A stretch of DNA of 64,000 nt from Synaphobranchus kaupii (Eukaryota; Chordata; Actinopteri; Anguilliformes; Synaphobranchidae). Below the pieces are notes generated by a model. That model did not search any database. It saw nothing but the letters and a program-made list of their open reading frames with translations, and was not told the DNA's origin. Position numbers and translations under genes: made by a program. The stretch spans positions 95,100,998 through 95,164,997 of the forward strand of contig CM056377.1 in the NCBI GenBank assembly GCA_029718625.1, in the 5' to 3' direction. Every line of letters starts with the position of its first letter. Positions within the stretch are counted from its first letter, which is position 1. Below are positions 36,701 to 46,100 of the stretch, piece after piece.

Positions 36701-38283
36701 AATCTGTGGGCTATCAATAGATATTAATATTGACTGTCAAAGTTGTTGTCTGAAGCTAGCATGACCTGGCAAAGCAAGGGGGGTTGAGATCTGCAGGGGA
36801 GTCGAAAAACGGCACAACACCGGCAAAGCGAGGGGGGTTGAGATCTCCAGGGGAGTCGAAAAATGGCACAACACCGGCAAAGCAAGGGGGGTTGAGATCT
36901 GCAGGGGAGTCGAAAAACGGCACAACACCGGCAAAGCGAGGGGGGTTGAGATCTCCAGGGGAGTCGAAAAACGGCACAACACCGGCAAAGCGAGGGGGGG
37001 TTGAGATCTGCAGGGGAGTCGATGTTCTAGGCGAGAAGGGGTTAACAACTCTACCTTCATCAGTCTGTGAGTCCTCCTTCTGGTCTTTAGAAGCGGTAGT
37101 TGCTGAGGTGGGAGTCTCATTTTCTCTATGTCTCTTCCGCTTTGTGGGTCGTTCTTTCTGCCCAATAACACGTGCAGCTGACAGAAAAATGATGAAGGGA
37201 TCTGGTGACCAATTTGAGAACTTCCAAAAAACCTTGACTGCCCCCTTCATTTCATAAGACGCTAATTTTCTATGTAACAGCACATAATAAAAATAAAGTA
37301 GGCTACCCAACATTACCAATACATACATGCATAATAATAAATTGCCACGCTATGGGATAAGTTTTCAAATGGACAAAACAAATGTCCAGTGTTTAATCAA
37401 CTCTCATAGAGTGCATATGATCCCAGTAGGACTCAAATGCACTGTTAGTCAAATTGACTCTGGACATTTTACTGTGTATAGCCGTAGTTGACAAAAAAAA
37501 AAAAAAAAAACATTGCCAGCTATTAAGTTATAACTACTTCAAAACATTGACAGTAAAGCAAGCTTAGGTTAGCAAATGATAATAATTTAACATTTTATTT
37601 TTGGGTGCGGGTTCATGCTCATTTCTATGTAAAATGCCGAAACACATTATCTTAAGAGGTAGGATATAAAACTCGCAGTATAACGTGACTGCAAATGTGA
37701 AGAAAACTATCCGTGTCATGCATGTATGGGGTGTGCACATCTTGGTAACCATACATTAGGCCTATCTACATTCTTAGTGTTTTTTTTATTTTTATTACAC
37801 TTCCTGTCAACGTACAGTTAGCTAGATAAAAATACTTGACTAACCAGCCTTCACTGTCAAACACCGGAAAAGAGTGTAATCCCAAACAGTAAACACTATT
37901 AACAAACTCACTTGACTGACACCAAATTGGCGAGCTGTATAAATGTAAATCGCTATCAAGTTAATGCTACCATAGTAGGTACCTAAATTACGTTAGGTAC
38001 CTAAGTTAGCTCTAACCAATCGAGTAGCTGACGTTACCGACACGAAAGTGAAACTAATCAAGAATCGAAAACGCAGCGTAAGAAGGGAAATCTGAATTTA
38101 CACTTAAATCAGCTACTCTAGTTATTTTTCTGTTAGCACATCATTATCAGCAATGTTGTTTAAGCTTATGACTGGCTACGTAGAAAGTAAGTTACGTTAA
38201 CGTCGTTATAATAACGTTAGTTAACAAGAACTAACCAGTTGATAATACAAACCTTCCTTTGCCGCTAGTCTTGTTAACCTCAT
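26998..38283 (-). CDS. tor1aip: Torsin-1A-interacting protein (LAP1/LULL1 family), copy 1, 502 aa
   Basis: Eight exons, minus strand: 38253-38283 (start), 37055-37177, 29402-29584, 28746-28871, 28473-28577, 28165-28322, 27888-27912 and 26998-27755; all phases agree. LAP1 and LULL1 are type II membrane proteins of the nuclear envelope/ER whose luminal domain activates torsin AAA+ ATPases. Residues 1-245 are a hydrophilic N-terminus with a basic patch (RPTKRKRH) and a strongly acidic run at about 65-105. Residues 246-277 are the single membrane helix ([18 protein letters not shown]). Residues 278-502 are the luminal activator domain with [24 protein letters not shown] and [12 protein letters not shown]. 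Arg481 in LWSRISHL matches the arginine finger of LULL1/LAP1. C500 lies near the end, as in relatives. The 25-bp exon just before the membrane helix has a weak acceptor tract. Confidence 0.9.
28985..29140 (+). repeat. 5S rRNA-derived SINE fragment
   Basis: GAAGCTATGCATG and AGTACTTGGATGGGAGACC (29063-29081) match the internal promoter boxes of 5S rRNA at the right spacing, followed by CTGGGAAAAC. A non-5S tail (GGTGGGCCAGAAGGGGGCAG) follows. It is diverged at the 5' end and not a functional 5S gene. It lies in an intron of tor1aip copy 1. Confidence 0.65.
29601..29865. repeat. Tandem array with repeated splice-donor-like motif
   Basis: Eight copies of a 23-bp core CATATTGTGTTATCAAAACTCAC start at 29601, 29624, 29647, 29684, 29721, 29758, 29795 and 29832. 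The first steps are 23 bp and the rest 37 bp, with AATAACTATACC between. On the minus strand, the transcribed strand of the gene, each unit reads GTGAGTTTTG, a consensus 5' splice site. The array ends 17 bp upstream of the acceptor of exon 29402-29584. Confidence 0.9.
30110..30440 (-). repeat. Dispersed repeat, copy 2
   Basis: Inverted copy of the sequence at 8600-8985; see that entry. No coding potential seen. Confidence 0.6.
30726..30915. mobile_element. Tc1-like terminus fragments
   Basis: CTCAATTCCAAAAAGTTGGGACAG at the left and CATGTTCCAAAAAAGTTGAGACAGG at the right recall the termini of a common fish Tc1-type MITE. The interior is short and non-coding. Confidence 0.4.
31311..32955 (+). 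mobile_element. Full-length Tc1-like transposon
   Basis: The ends CAGTCAAGCCGGAAAGTCTG are identical and inverted, flanked by TA (31309-31310 and 32956-32957). The inverted repeats stay similar for about 200 bp with few mismatches. Length 1645 bp, the usual size of Tc1 elements. It lies in intron 2 of tor1aip copy 1, antisense to the gene. Confidence 0.95.
31717..32772 (+). CDS. Tc1-like transposase, intact, 351 aa
   Basis: Cuts and rejoins its own element at TA sites (family knowledge). The frame is uninterrupted at the normal Tc1 length. Residues about 1-55 form a first helix-turn-helix ([20 protein letters not shown]), residues 56-62 a GRP-type AT-hook (RPGRPAK) and residues about 65-115 a second helix-turn-helix. 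The catalytic triad is D152 (WSDETK), D243 (FQHDND) and E278 ([11 protein letters not shown]), with 34 residues between the last two, giving DD34E. The Leu in [11 protein letters not shown], where Pro is usual, is the only oddity noticed. The ATG chosen is the first in frame after the left inverted repeat. Confidence 0.93.
   Translation: MGSKELSADLRNRIVSRHRSGEGYGKISAALQVPKSTVATIIRKCKKFGTTKNLPRPGRPAKLSNWGRRALAREVSRNPRVTLTELQRIRVEMGEPFRRSTIQAALHQSGLYGRVARRKPLLSKRHITARLEFAKRHLEDSQTTRIKILWSDETKMELFGLNTKRHVWRKPGTAHHLANTIPTVKHGSGSIMMWGCFSAAGTGRLVLIEGKMNAAKYTEILEENLLQSALDLRLGQRFTFQHDNDLKHTAKRTKEWLRRKSVHVLEWPSQSPDLNPIEHLWKELKMAVYRRSPSNLTELARICQEEWAKMSRNKCAKLVASFPRRLEAENTAKGAATKYYAKGVYRYVNPK
33165..34677 (-). 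mobile_element. Tc1-like transposon with frameshifted transposase
   Basis: The ends CAGTTGTGTT are inverted and flanked by TA (33163-33164, 34678-34679); 1513 bp. The family differs from the intact element at 31311-32955. Confidence 0.88.
33358..34318 (-). pseudogene. Tc1 transposase pseudogene
   Basis: Four minus-strand pieces in different frames follow one another: 34082-34318 ([20 protein letters not shown], helix-turn-helix), 33847-34128 (ILWTDESK, first catalytic Asp), 33594-33830 ([15 protein letters not shown]) and 33358-33672 ([15 protein letters not shown], catalytic Glu). At least three frameshifts separate them, so no functional enzyme is encoded. Confidence 0.85.
34880..35820 (+). 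mobile_element. 5'-truncated L2-type LINE
   Basis: The insert is flanked by CATTG (34875-34879, 35821-35825). The 3' end GCTTTGGATAAAAGCGTCTG CTAAATGAATGTAATGT is the typical tail of fish L2 elements. Confidence 0.8.
34947..35537 (+). pseudogene. L2 reverse transcriptase, C-terminal remnant
   Basis: A 196-residue open frame carries [20 protein letters not shown]-like [18 protein letters not shown] and a closing [15 protein letters not shown], the standard end of L2/CR1-type ORF2. The endonuclease and the core of the reverse transcriptase are missing through 5' truncation, so it is not functional. Confidence 0.85.
36768..37023. repeat. 54-bp minisatellite
   Basis: About 4.7 copies of a 54-bp unit (GGCAAAGCRAGGGGGGTTGA, then GATCTSCAGGGGAGTCGAAA and ACGGCACAACACC) alternate between CTGCAGG and CTCCAGG, making a 108-bp higher-order period. 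It begins 32 bp past the donor of exon 37055-37177 of tor1aip copy 1 and is open on both strands. Confidence 0.92.
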
Positions 38284-38500
38284 ATTTGTTCCATGTGTTT
38301 TATTTGAATATGTAATGGACTCCATTCAGATAGCTAGTTATATCGTTAGCTAATAAGATTACTTGTACTGAACACAACTTTCAGCCTTAATCGTAAAGTA
38401 AAATCGGTAACAAATTTGTTTCCTTGGGACGATTTGCTGAAAGAGCACCGGAAACGCGCGTCCATCGTGACGCAACACTTGTGACACGCCTCAGCGACAG
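38284..38500 (-). promoter_or_regulatory. 5' leader and probable promoter of tor1aip copy 1
   Basis: A short upstream frame (ATG GAA CAA ATA TGA, 38294-38280) overlaps the main start ATGAGG by ATGA. Further upstream at 38440-38500 lies a GC-richer stretch with GCGCG and CATCGTGACGC that would suit a promoter. No TATA box was seen. Confidence 0.35.
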
Positions 38501-38719
38501 AAAGGACTTTCGCGAAGGTCTGAAAATTTCAAAATAAAATGATGTTATTTAAAAAAAAAATAACTTACCGGTTTTTAGGGCAGAATTACTGACAATTTGG
38601 CGGGTACTTGTGTGTGTAGAAGACGTGCGATTTTAAGTGGTAAACTGCTCAGATTCAGTAGCTGTGGTGCTAACGTGCATTAAAGAAAGGCGGCCAGAGG
38701 CACGTCCAGACCTAATGCT

Positions 38720-39310
38720 GTACCTGCTATGCTCTTGCATAGAATGTGCCATCTGGGGTGTGATGTGGGGTTTCTCTGGGTCCCAGCTCATGTGGGAGTA
38801 GAAGGAAACGAGGTGGTGGATAGGGTGGCAAAAAAAGGCAATCTCTCAGGAGCTGGTAGGAATGAGTGTTCCTATGGGATGGTGGGCAGAAGTTAAAAGC
38901 ATGGCAGCTGAGGGACTGCGGCTTCAGTGGCAGAGGGCGACAACTGTACTTAATACAGTCCAAGGTCCAGGAAAGAAGGGTCTCATTGGGGGGCAATAGG
39001 AGGGAGGAAGTACTTCTGACCCGCCTTAGGTTGGGCCACTGTGCTCTGGGGGCCGGACTTTGAGTGGTGGGGAAGCACTCTGATGGATTGTGTGCTGAGT
39101 GAAAAGAACTGGAGAGTTACTCATGCTGCTACACTGTATAAAGTTTGGGAGAGAAAGAAACAAGTTATTTAGGGGATTGGCAGGGATTGGTGTGACCACC
39201 TTTTCATTAAAGACCATCCTGGGTCCTGCAGAACAGCAGAGTGATGTATTTAATCTGGTCATGGTATTTTTGTCCTCTACTGGACTCCATGCGAGGGTGT
39301 AATGTAGAGA
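38720..39310 (+). pseudogene. Non-LTR retrotransposon remnant with RNase H-like motif
   Basis: The + frame reads FLWVPAHVGVEGNEVVDRVAKK, the RNase H pattern of I/R1-type LINE ORF2. Further on, RLRLGHCALGAGL resembles the segment following RNase H in such proteins. Several stops interrupt it. Confidence 0.65.
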
Positions 39311-40364
39311 CCTTGGCCGTGTCCGAATCAGCACTCTTACACACTGTTGAGTAGCCTTAGTGAGTAGATAGGGCGAGTACGCAAAATATTTTCAAATTGC
39401 AGTATACTTCAAACACCCGGATAACACACTTACTTCCCAGGTATCGCTGAGTACATTCGGGAGCACTTTTCAAGAAGTACACGAACATTTTGGTCACATA
39501 AATATGACGTGAAGCTTCGTTTTTTTTAAAAATTAGGTGCAGCTTCACTGACGTTTTCCTTGAAATACAACAAAAACAACACGTGACATGGCAGCGCAAG
39601 AGTGGGGCACAGGGTTGCCAGATCTTGTAAGACTTTTCAGCCAAATGGCGACTGAAAACTAGCCCAAATTATAGGCTATTTTTAACCAAAACCAACATAT
39701 TTTAAATAGAAATCATCATGTTTTTACTGTGTGTGCTTTGTGACTTTTCATTTTTACCCATGACTGCCCTTTGAAAGTATCCCACTGTCGTTTGACTTCG
39801 ACAGTGACTCTCGTCTACTCTCCTAGTTCGTTCAGTGTGTAGTAACTCCGGCTAGTTGGGGTGAACCCAGCTGGATTGCTATCCCTCCATCGGGACACCA
39901 GGTGACTCTGGGTGGAAATATAAATCTCTGAGGGGGTATGCTATTCAGACTTTTTGGTCTCAGACTGATTTGTCTGGTAAGCCTTTGCAGACTAGATAGG
40001 CCGTAATTAGTTACTTTGGTTAGGCAGTCAGGGACCGGAGTTGCTCGCCCATTGTAGGTGATTACGCATTTCCGATTCTCATATCTTTTGTTACGATCTG
40101 ACTCTAGACCGGGTCGTCGTAACAATAATGAAATGCATTAAGCTATAGTCATACGACAGTTTTCCTAAAATGTAAACATTGTACTATTCCTTTTCTGCTT
40201 GAACTACATTATGACAACTTAAATTTCCAACATATGCGTTGTGAAACTATTAATTTCTATTTGAAAGGGTAAGCATAATTTGCATGCAAATAATGTTTAC
40301 CTGTTTTTTCAATAGGCAAAGTTTAAAATACTTTCCCTCAAAATATGGCTGGTATTATTGTAAT

Positions 40365-40900
40365 TTGGAACACAGAATTAGAGTGTATTAGTACATATTG
40401 GTAATATATCAAATGTACAACTTAAATCAAATAAACACCAGGAAAATATAGCAGGCATTATTCTGGTTTGGAACAGCAAATTATAGTGTATTAGTACATA
40501 ATGCATGTACAGGTGAATGCCTTACATTAACTGTACAACTTAAATCAAATAAACATCATGAAAATATGACAGGGTATTTATGTGGTTTGGAACGGTGAAT
40601 TAGAGTGTATTAGTACATATTGCATGTACAGGTGAATGCATTACTTATATCATGCTGTGCTGCCTCCCCTGGACATACTGTCTCAGTGATATGGGGGTGT
40701 TTTGAAAACTACTACTACTGTTTTGAAAACTACCCTCCACTACTGAGACACGGTGTCAGTAATATCAAATAAGCGTCCTATAAAATATTGCTGGGGTTCA
40801 TCCATGCTATACCTAGGCAATTAGTGTATTCCTGTCTACTGCTACTACAGGTGAAAGCATCACTTATATCATTCTGTACTGCCTCCCCTAGACATAGTGT
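40365..40900. repeat. Imperfect tandem repeats
   Basis: A unit of about 115 bp with GTGTATTAGTACATA..TGCATGTACAGGTGAATGC occurs about three times (40365-40640). A second block, CTTATATCAT.CTGT.CTGCCTCCCC, occurs at about 40645 and 40867. Non-coding intergenic sequence. Confidence 0.7.
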
Positions 40901-42387
40901 CTTAATGATAGCAATGGGGGTGTTATAAATATTTGAAAAGCAGAGGGTCCCAGGTTAAGTGTCCCATATATATATATTGTACGTAGGCCTAAGGATTGCT
41001 AAGCTGTAGGCCTAGGTACAGATGGCAAAACTGAACATACAGATTGCGAAACCGAGAGTACAGATTTCCACGTTGAGATTCTTTTTTCCACCCAGGGTGC
41101 CTTGAGGGGCTACTTACTAGTGACATCTCCTGGTCAATATTACTCTTCACAACAGTGATAAATTGAAATAAGTGAAACACTACCTCTTGAATGTAAAGTT
41201 CAGATTTAGAATATTAATGCTATTGCAAGTAGGCCTATTCTCAAAGCCCTCTCCACCTTTGTCTATTCTTAAAAAGTGTTGTACAAATTAAACATATTGT
41301 CATAATGATAATTATCATTATTAAATTGAAATGAAAATGTGTTGTGCATTTCATATCAACCAATGCCTCATCTATTTGCTCTTGCATGCCTGGTAAAGGA
41401 GAGCACATTGCAATTAATACAACTAATTATTTTCACCATTTACTGGGCCAGATTTAAAGCGTAGCGTTGTCCCTGATGATAGTCTTCTAGACCGAAACTT
41501 TTTCTAGATGAGATATTGCATTATATTTTCTTGGCTTTTGTTTTCTTCTTTTGGTGTGCTCATTTATTGTGCCATATTTTTATTCACGTTGTTATTCTTA
41601 TTAGTAGTTATTTTATGAGTATAATTATAGTTTATTTTACATTTTCAAGGCTACCTTGCATAAGAGGATTGCTACCTTGATTTAACACAGGTAATAAATA
41701 AATAGCATTATGCACTCATGCATGTGGGGAACTTAATTCTCACTAACTTAAGTTTCTCTTACATTTTTAAACATTGAGGTATTTTTGGGTGTGCGCTACG
41801 CCAGTGGGTAAAGGGTAACAAATTAAATCTAAGGAATGAAATAACGCACTGTTTTGATTCACTGTTGACTGGAAACAAGGTTTTCATTGGCTTATCTCGG
41901 TGTTAATCCGATTGAGGACTGTAGGTCCAAATCATCGCTTGTAATAAATCACTTCCTTTATTCAGACAACAAAAATTAGCCCCGAGTGCTCACAACAAAG
42001 TTTATGAGCAGATAACTGGATACAGCAATAATCTGTTTTTAAACGGTGTTCTCAATGACAAAAGAAACAATATAGCAATAATTACCTTAACATCATCCCT
42101 CATTATTTATTTCACTATAATTTCTTACCCAAACATTAATGCCTACAGGTGGCTCCTTCATTCATTCAACATTAAATTATCATACATTTTTTTCCCGTTC
42201 CAATTTCTGTTAAATCCAGTAAAATTGGCAAACATTAGTAATAATTTGAAGGACAACAAGTGCATGTACATCTTGCTCCAACCACAGCTTTTTTGAGACC
42301 TGCACAATAAAGCACCAGGTCCCAGCACACCCAACACAGTATCAGTGTTTAGATGTTCCAGTGCATACGTTTCTATGCCTGAAGATC
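40901..42387. other. Intergenic, including probable 3' UTR of gene 2
   Basis: No coding exon was recognised. The last few hundred bases before 42388 should be the 3' UTR of the minus-strand torsin-interacting gene 2. Confidence 0.4.
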
Positions 42388-43154
42388 TTAGAGCCTGCAG
42401 CCCTGCTCCTCAATGTACTCCTCCACTGCCACAGGCAGGATGAGATGTGAGATTCGACTCCACAGTCCACTGAATTTATCCATGTCCATCTTGTCAAAAC
42501 TGGCTGGATGAACAGAAGAGAGGAACTTGTCCTGAATGTGATCCTGCACAATCTCTTCTACGGCACCCAGGCTCAGATGTGATTTGACCTCATCCTCCTC
42601 TAGCAGGACAGTGAAGGTCAAAAAAGCCCCTTTGTAGGCGGCGTTCTCATGGTCGCAGTACCTATAGAAAATGAGCGTGGAACCCGGGGGTAGCTCCTCG
42701 AACCGATGGATGACCGCCGCCCTCCTGTCGCCTTCGAAGGCCCCTCTCAGCTTCTCGTCGATGTCCAGCTTGACCTGGTCGCTTTCCAGCGCGGCCATGT
42801 CGGCCCCTTCTATGTGGAGGACGGAGGCTCCGAGGGCCGTGGAGAAGGCCGCAGCCATGCGGTTGGCCAGGCAGCGGAGCGTCCTCTCGGCCCCGCGTCC
42901 CGAGGTCAGGATCATGCTGACCGGCTCTGTGGGCTCTGCCGTCTGCAGGTGCTTCTCCAGGTGGATTTTACTGCGCTTCCAGAGCTCTGCCCTCTGGCTG
43001 GGAAAACTGGATTTCATCCTGTCAAATTCTCTGCGAAAGATGTCAACACTGCTCGGCTCCTCCCTTGGCTCAGGTTGTGCACTTGAGCCATTAAAGTAGA
43101 ATACACCAATGAAGACAGCGATCACTAAAACTCCTATTATCGTAGGCAAAATTT
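42388..43154 (-). CDS. tor1aip2: Terminal exon of tor1aip copy 2: membrane helix and luminal domain
   Basis: The acceptor CCCTTACCCACAG joins in phase 1 to exon 43271-43345. The 255-codon exon (stop included) holds the whole membrane helix and luminal domain. Its start (EPREEPSSVDIFRREFDRMK) and its end (EEDEVKSHLSLGAVEEIV) differ clearly from copy 1, while 42634-43011 is nearly the same DNA. Confidence 0.92.
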
Positions 43155-46100
43155 CTGTGGGTAAGGGAGAAAGAATTATGACTGGTCATCAGTTGTTGAC
43201 TCAATTGTATGGTAAAAAGGATTTCAGAAAATCTTTACAGCACAGATGCAGTAATAAAGAAGAGTCTTACTGGACAAATCTTCAGGTCTGGAGTCATCTT
43301 GCTTTTCTTGGAGATTTTGAGTATAAGGTTTATCTCCTTCATGTTCTGGTCCAGCAGATAAAACAGGCAACAAAAAAGATAAATTCAGTGAACTTTGCAC
43401 AGTGAACGTTACCTTGCCTCCCAAAGAAAAGGGCCTAAACATGGACAACAAAGCCCTGTATATGGGCAATTCCGTATGGGAGATGACAAAAACAGCTAAA
43501 TTGAAAGTTTATCAAATCTCTATGAGATTACATATATAGGAACTGTATACTGAGAACTGTATACTCAATAAGGAACTGAAAATCGTTTTGGAATTACTTC
43601 ATTGGTTTTCCTGAAAATCTGATTTGAAATTTTAAGATTTTAATTGGCTTTATGTAGGGGAACCTTGGCCAAATCTTCAAATATTCAATTAATCCCCAAA
43701 CCAAAACGTAGTATTTTGTATGCTTCCTAATTTTACAGGTTTATACCCTGGAATCTTATTTTGAAAAGCATTTTCTACAACTGCTTTCGGTATTTGCAGG
43801 AGAGAATGACCAAATCTGCCCAGTTTTTACTGTTATTCCGTTACGGAAATATGAAAGAAGTTTTTCTGATCAACTTATTTCTTGCTGAATTATTCTGTAA
43901 TTGTAAATTCTCTTCCTTCATCTCCCTACTTTAAGCCTAAAACATCAACTTCTGAAATATCTTAACTTCTTCCTATCAAAACATTGGTAACGGAATTACC
44001 ACTTTATTTCTTGAGGCTATGGGCTCTATTTTAATAAACCAAACGCAATGGTGAACGCAAGAGTAATCGCTTGGCGGTATCGCTCTGAGGGCGTGTCGGC
44101 GAGAAATTTGGTAATTTCATGACGGCAATCTTGGCGCACCTTATGGCGGTATTGCTAAAAGGCTGGGTTTAAATGTCCAAGGTGTGTCTCTATGGTAGCC
44201 AATCAAATTGTTGTTCTCATGCTTTAAAAAAAAAAAGCCAGTTGGAACACAATCGCTCCATGCAATTTCATAATGAGCAACCCAAACGCACTGGACCGTC
44301 AACTTGGATGTGTGTATGATTCTACGTGGGAACATGCATTGAAATGTTCATTTTAAAAGCTGATCCGATACTTACCATTTATCTAGCCCTATTAAACCGC
44401 TCAGCCAGTTGATTTCTCTTTGCTCTGGCTGTGATGGGGACCGCGACCACTGGTGCAGGTGGGGCAAGCTAATTTTGTCGCATGTCACCTGGACATTGAT
44501 GGAATGTGTTCCTTTGCGATTGACGAAAACTATTGCATGCTTGGGCGGTGCGTGGATTTGTATGTGCGTGCAGTCGATAGCACCAAGCACCCCGGGGAAC
44601 CCACACTTGAGAAAAAATGCGAGTTTTGACTTTTTACTGCATTCATTGTCCGTATAGTTGAGGAAGGACACCCGCTGAAAGTATCCCAGATAGCAAGCGA
44701 ACGTTGAATCGACGTAGATTCAATGTGGAATTCCGACGTTGATTCAACATCAATTTGCTCATCGAGGTCACGTTTAATCAACGTCAGAATACCGACAAAT
44801 ATTGAATAATAATCTAAATTGATTATTTTTTCACCCACAGTACACTCACGGCAATGAAGTTGTATTTTTATCAATTTTATTACGTGTTCAGTAATTAATG
44901 TCTAGGCCTACCAAATAGCTGGCAAAGCAATATGACGTTAGGCGAATTATTTAGGCTACAGTTACTGACATTATCGGCTACTAACTAGTTCAGTTAGCTA
45001 ATGGAGTGAGTCAGTGATGGCGACAAACGTTACAACTTTTAAACATCACGTTTAGCTATATTTAACCTTGATTATTCAATATTTGTCGGTATTCTGACGT
45101 TGATTCAACGTGATCTCGATGAGCAAATTGATGTTGAATCAACGTCGGCATTCCACATTGAATCTAAGTCGATTCAACGTTCGCTTGCTATCTGGGATAT
45201 CCTTTCTGTGTATTGTGTAGTGGTAGGCTTATGATTCAACTGTGCCAATGTGTAATTTATATATTATAGGCTATTGGCCTACATGATCGCAAGTTTCTTG
45301 TAAGCTGTCCTGTTTTATTCTAGTAGTTTAAATTTAAATTAATTAATAATAATAATTATAGGCTATTTGTTCATTAAATGGAAGTGTAATGTTGGCATCA
45401 CCTATAGACACTACATAGAACTACATGACTAATAAGTTGCCAAATTGCCAGAGTCTATTGCGTTGCCGCTAAGAGGTGGTTCCAGCTGATCATAACGCAA
45501 TGGGTTTTCGTTGGTTCAAATTGTCACTACGCCAAAAGTATTTTAGAACACGCCCCAGACAGCGCCACCCATCCCACTGCAGCGCAAGCGAAAGGATGTT
45601 ATGTTGAGAATTTGTTGATCCTAGCGGTATTGCTGAGAAACGCCATAGCGCCAGTTTTAAGACGTTGATGCTGTCAACAAGCTTGCGTTTGACTATACCG
45701 TCCCCTTGCGCTGGTTTGCGCCGGTTTGAAAATAGAGCCCTATGTGTTTATTAGGCAACAACGGGATGTCAGCCCTGATCCAAGTCTTTCTTTGTTTCAA
45801 CAACAGGGGGTAGTATATTGTAATCCCCTCTGATTATCCCTACAAAAGTAGATGACATTGACACTGTTCACAGGTCTTACATCATAGAGCTCCTCAATGA
45901 GCCACAAATGGACAAAAGAGACACACTTAGCTTCATGTAAAGTACATATCAGTACCTTGATGAGATGTTCACTGGCCTTGTTATATTATGCAACTCTGAG
46001 GCTGTAATTAATTAACCTGAACCGTTAATTTTCAACTTCTGGGTCACAGACTGTGATCAGGTTTGAAAGAGTTTTAGTGTTTCTTGTAATTTAGTTCAAG

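Larger units (their letters stand above)
44021..45740 (-). mobile_element. PIF/Harbinger element remnant
   Basis: GGGCTCTATTTT and AAAATAGAGCCC are inverted ends with a 3-bp flank TAT on both sides, fitting Harbinger. It carries a transposase fragment and an inserted MITE at 44684-45198. Confidence 0.8.

Noticed and set aside
36784..37257. Plus-strand repeat protein ([16 protein letters not shown] repeats)
   Set aside because: Created by the 54-bp minisatellite whose length is a multiple of three; no start context, splice sites or family support on the plus strand.
39837..40123. Possible solo LTR (TGTTACGACGACC to ...ACTACA on the minus strand)
   Set aside because: TG...CA-like ends are present but no matching 5-bp flanks were found, and no second copy in the window supports it.
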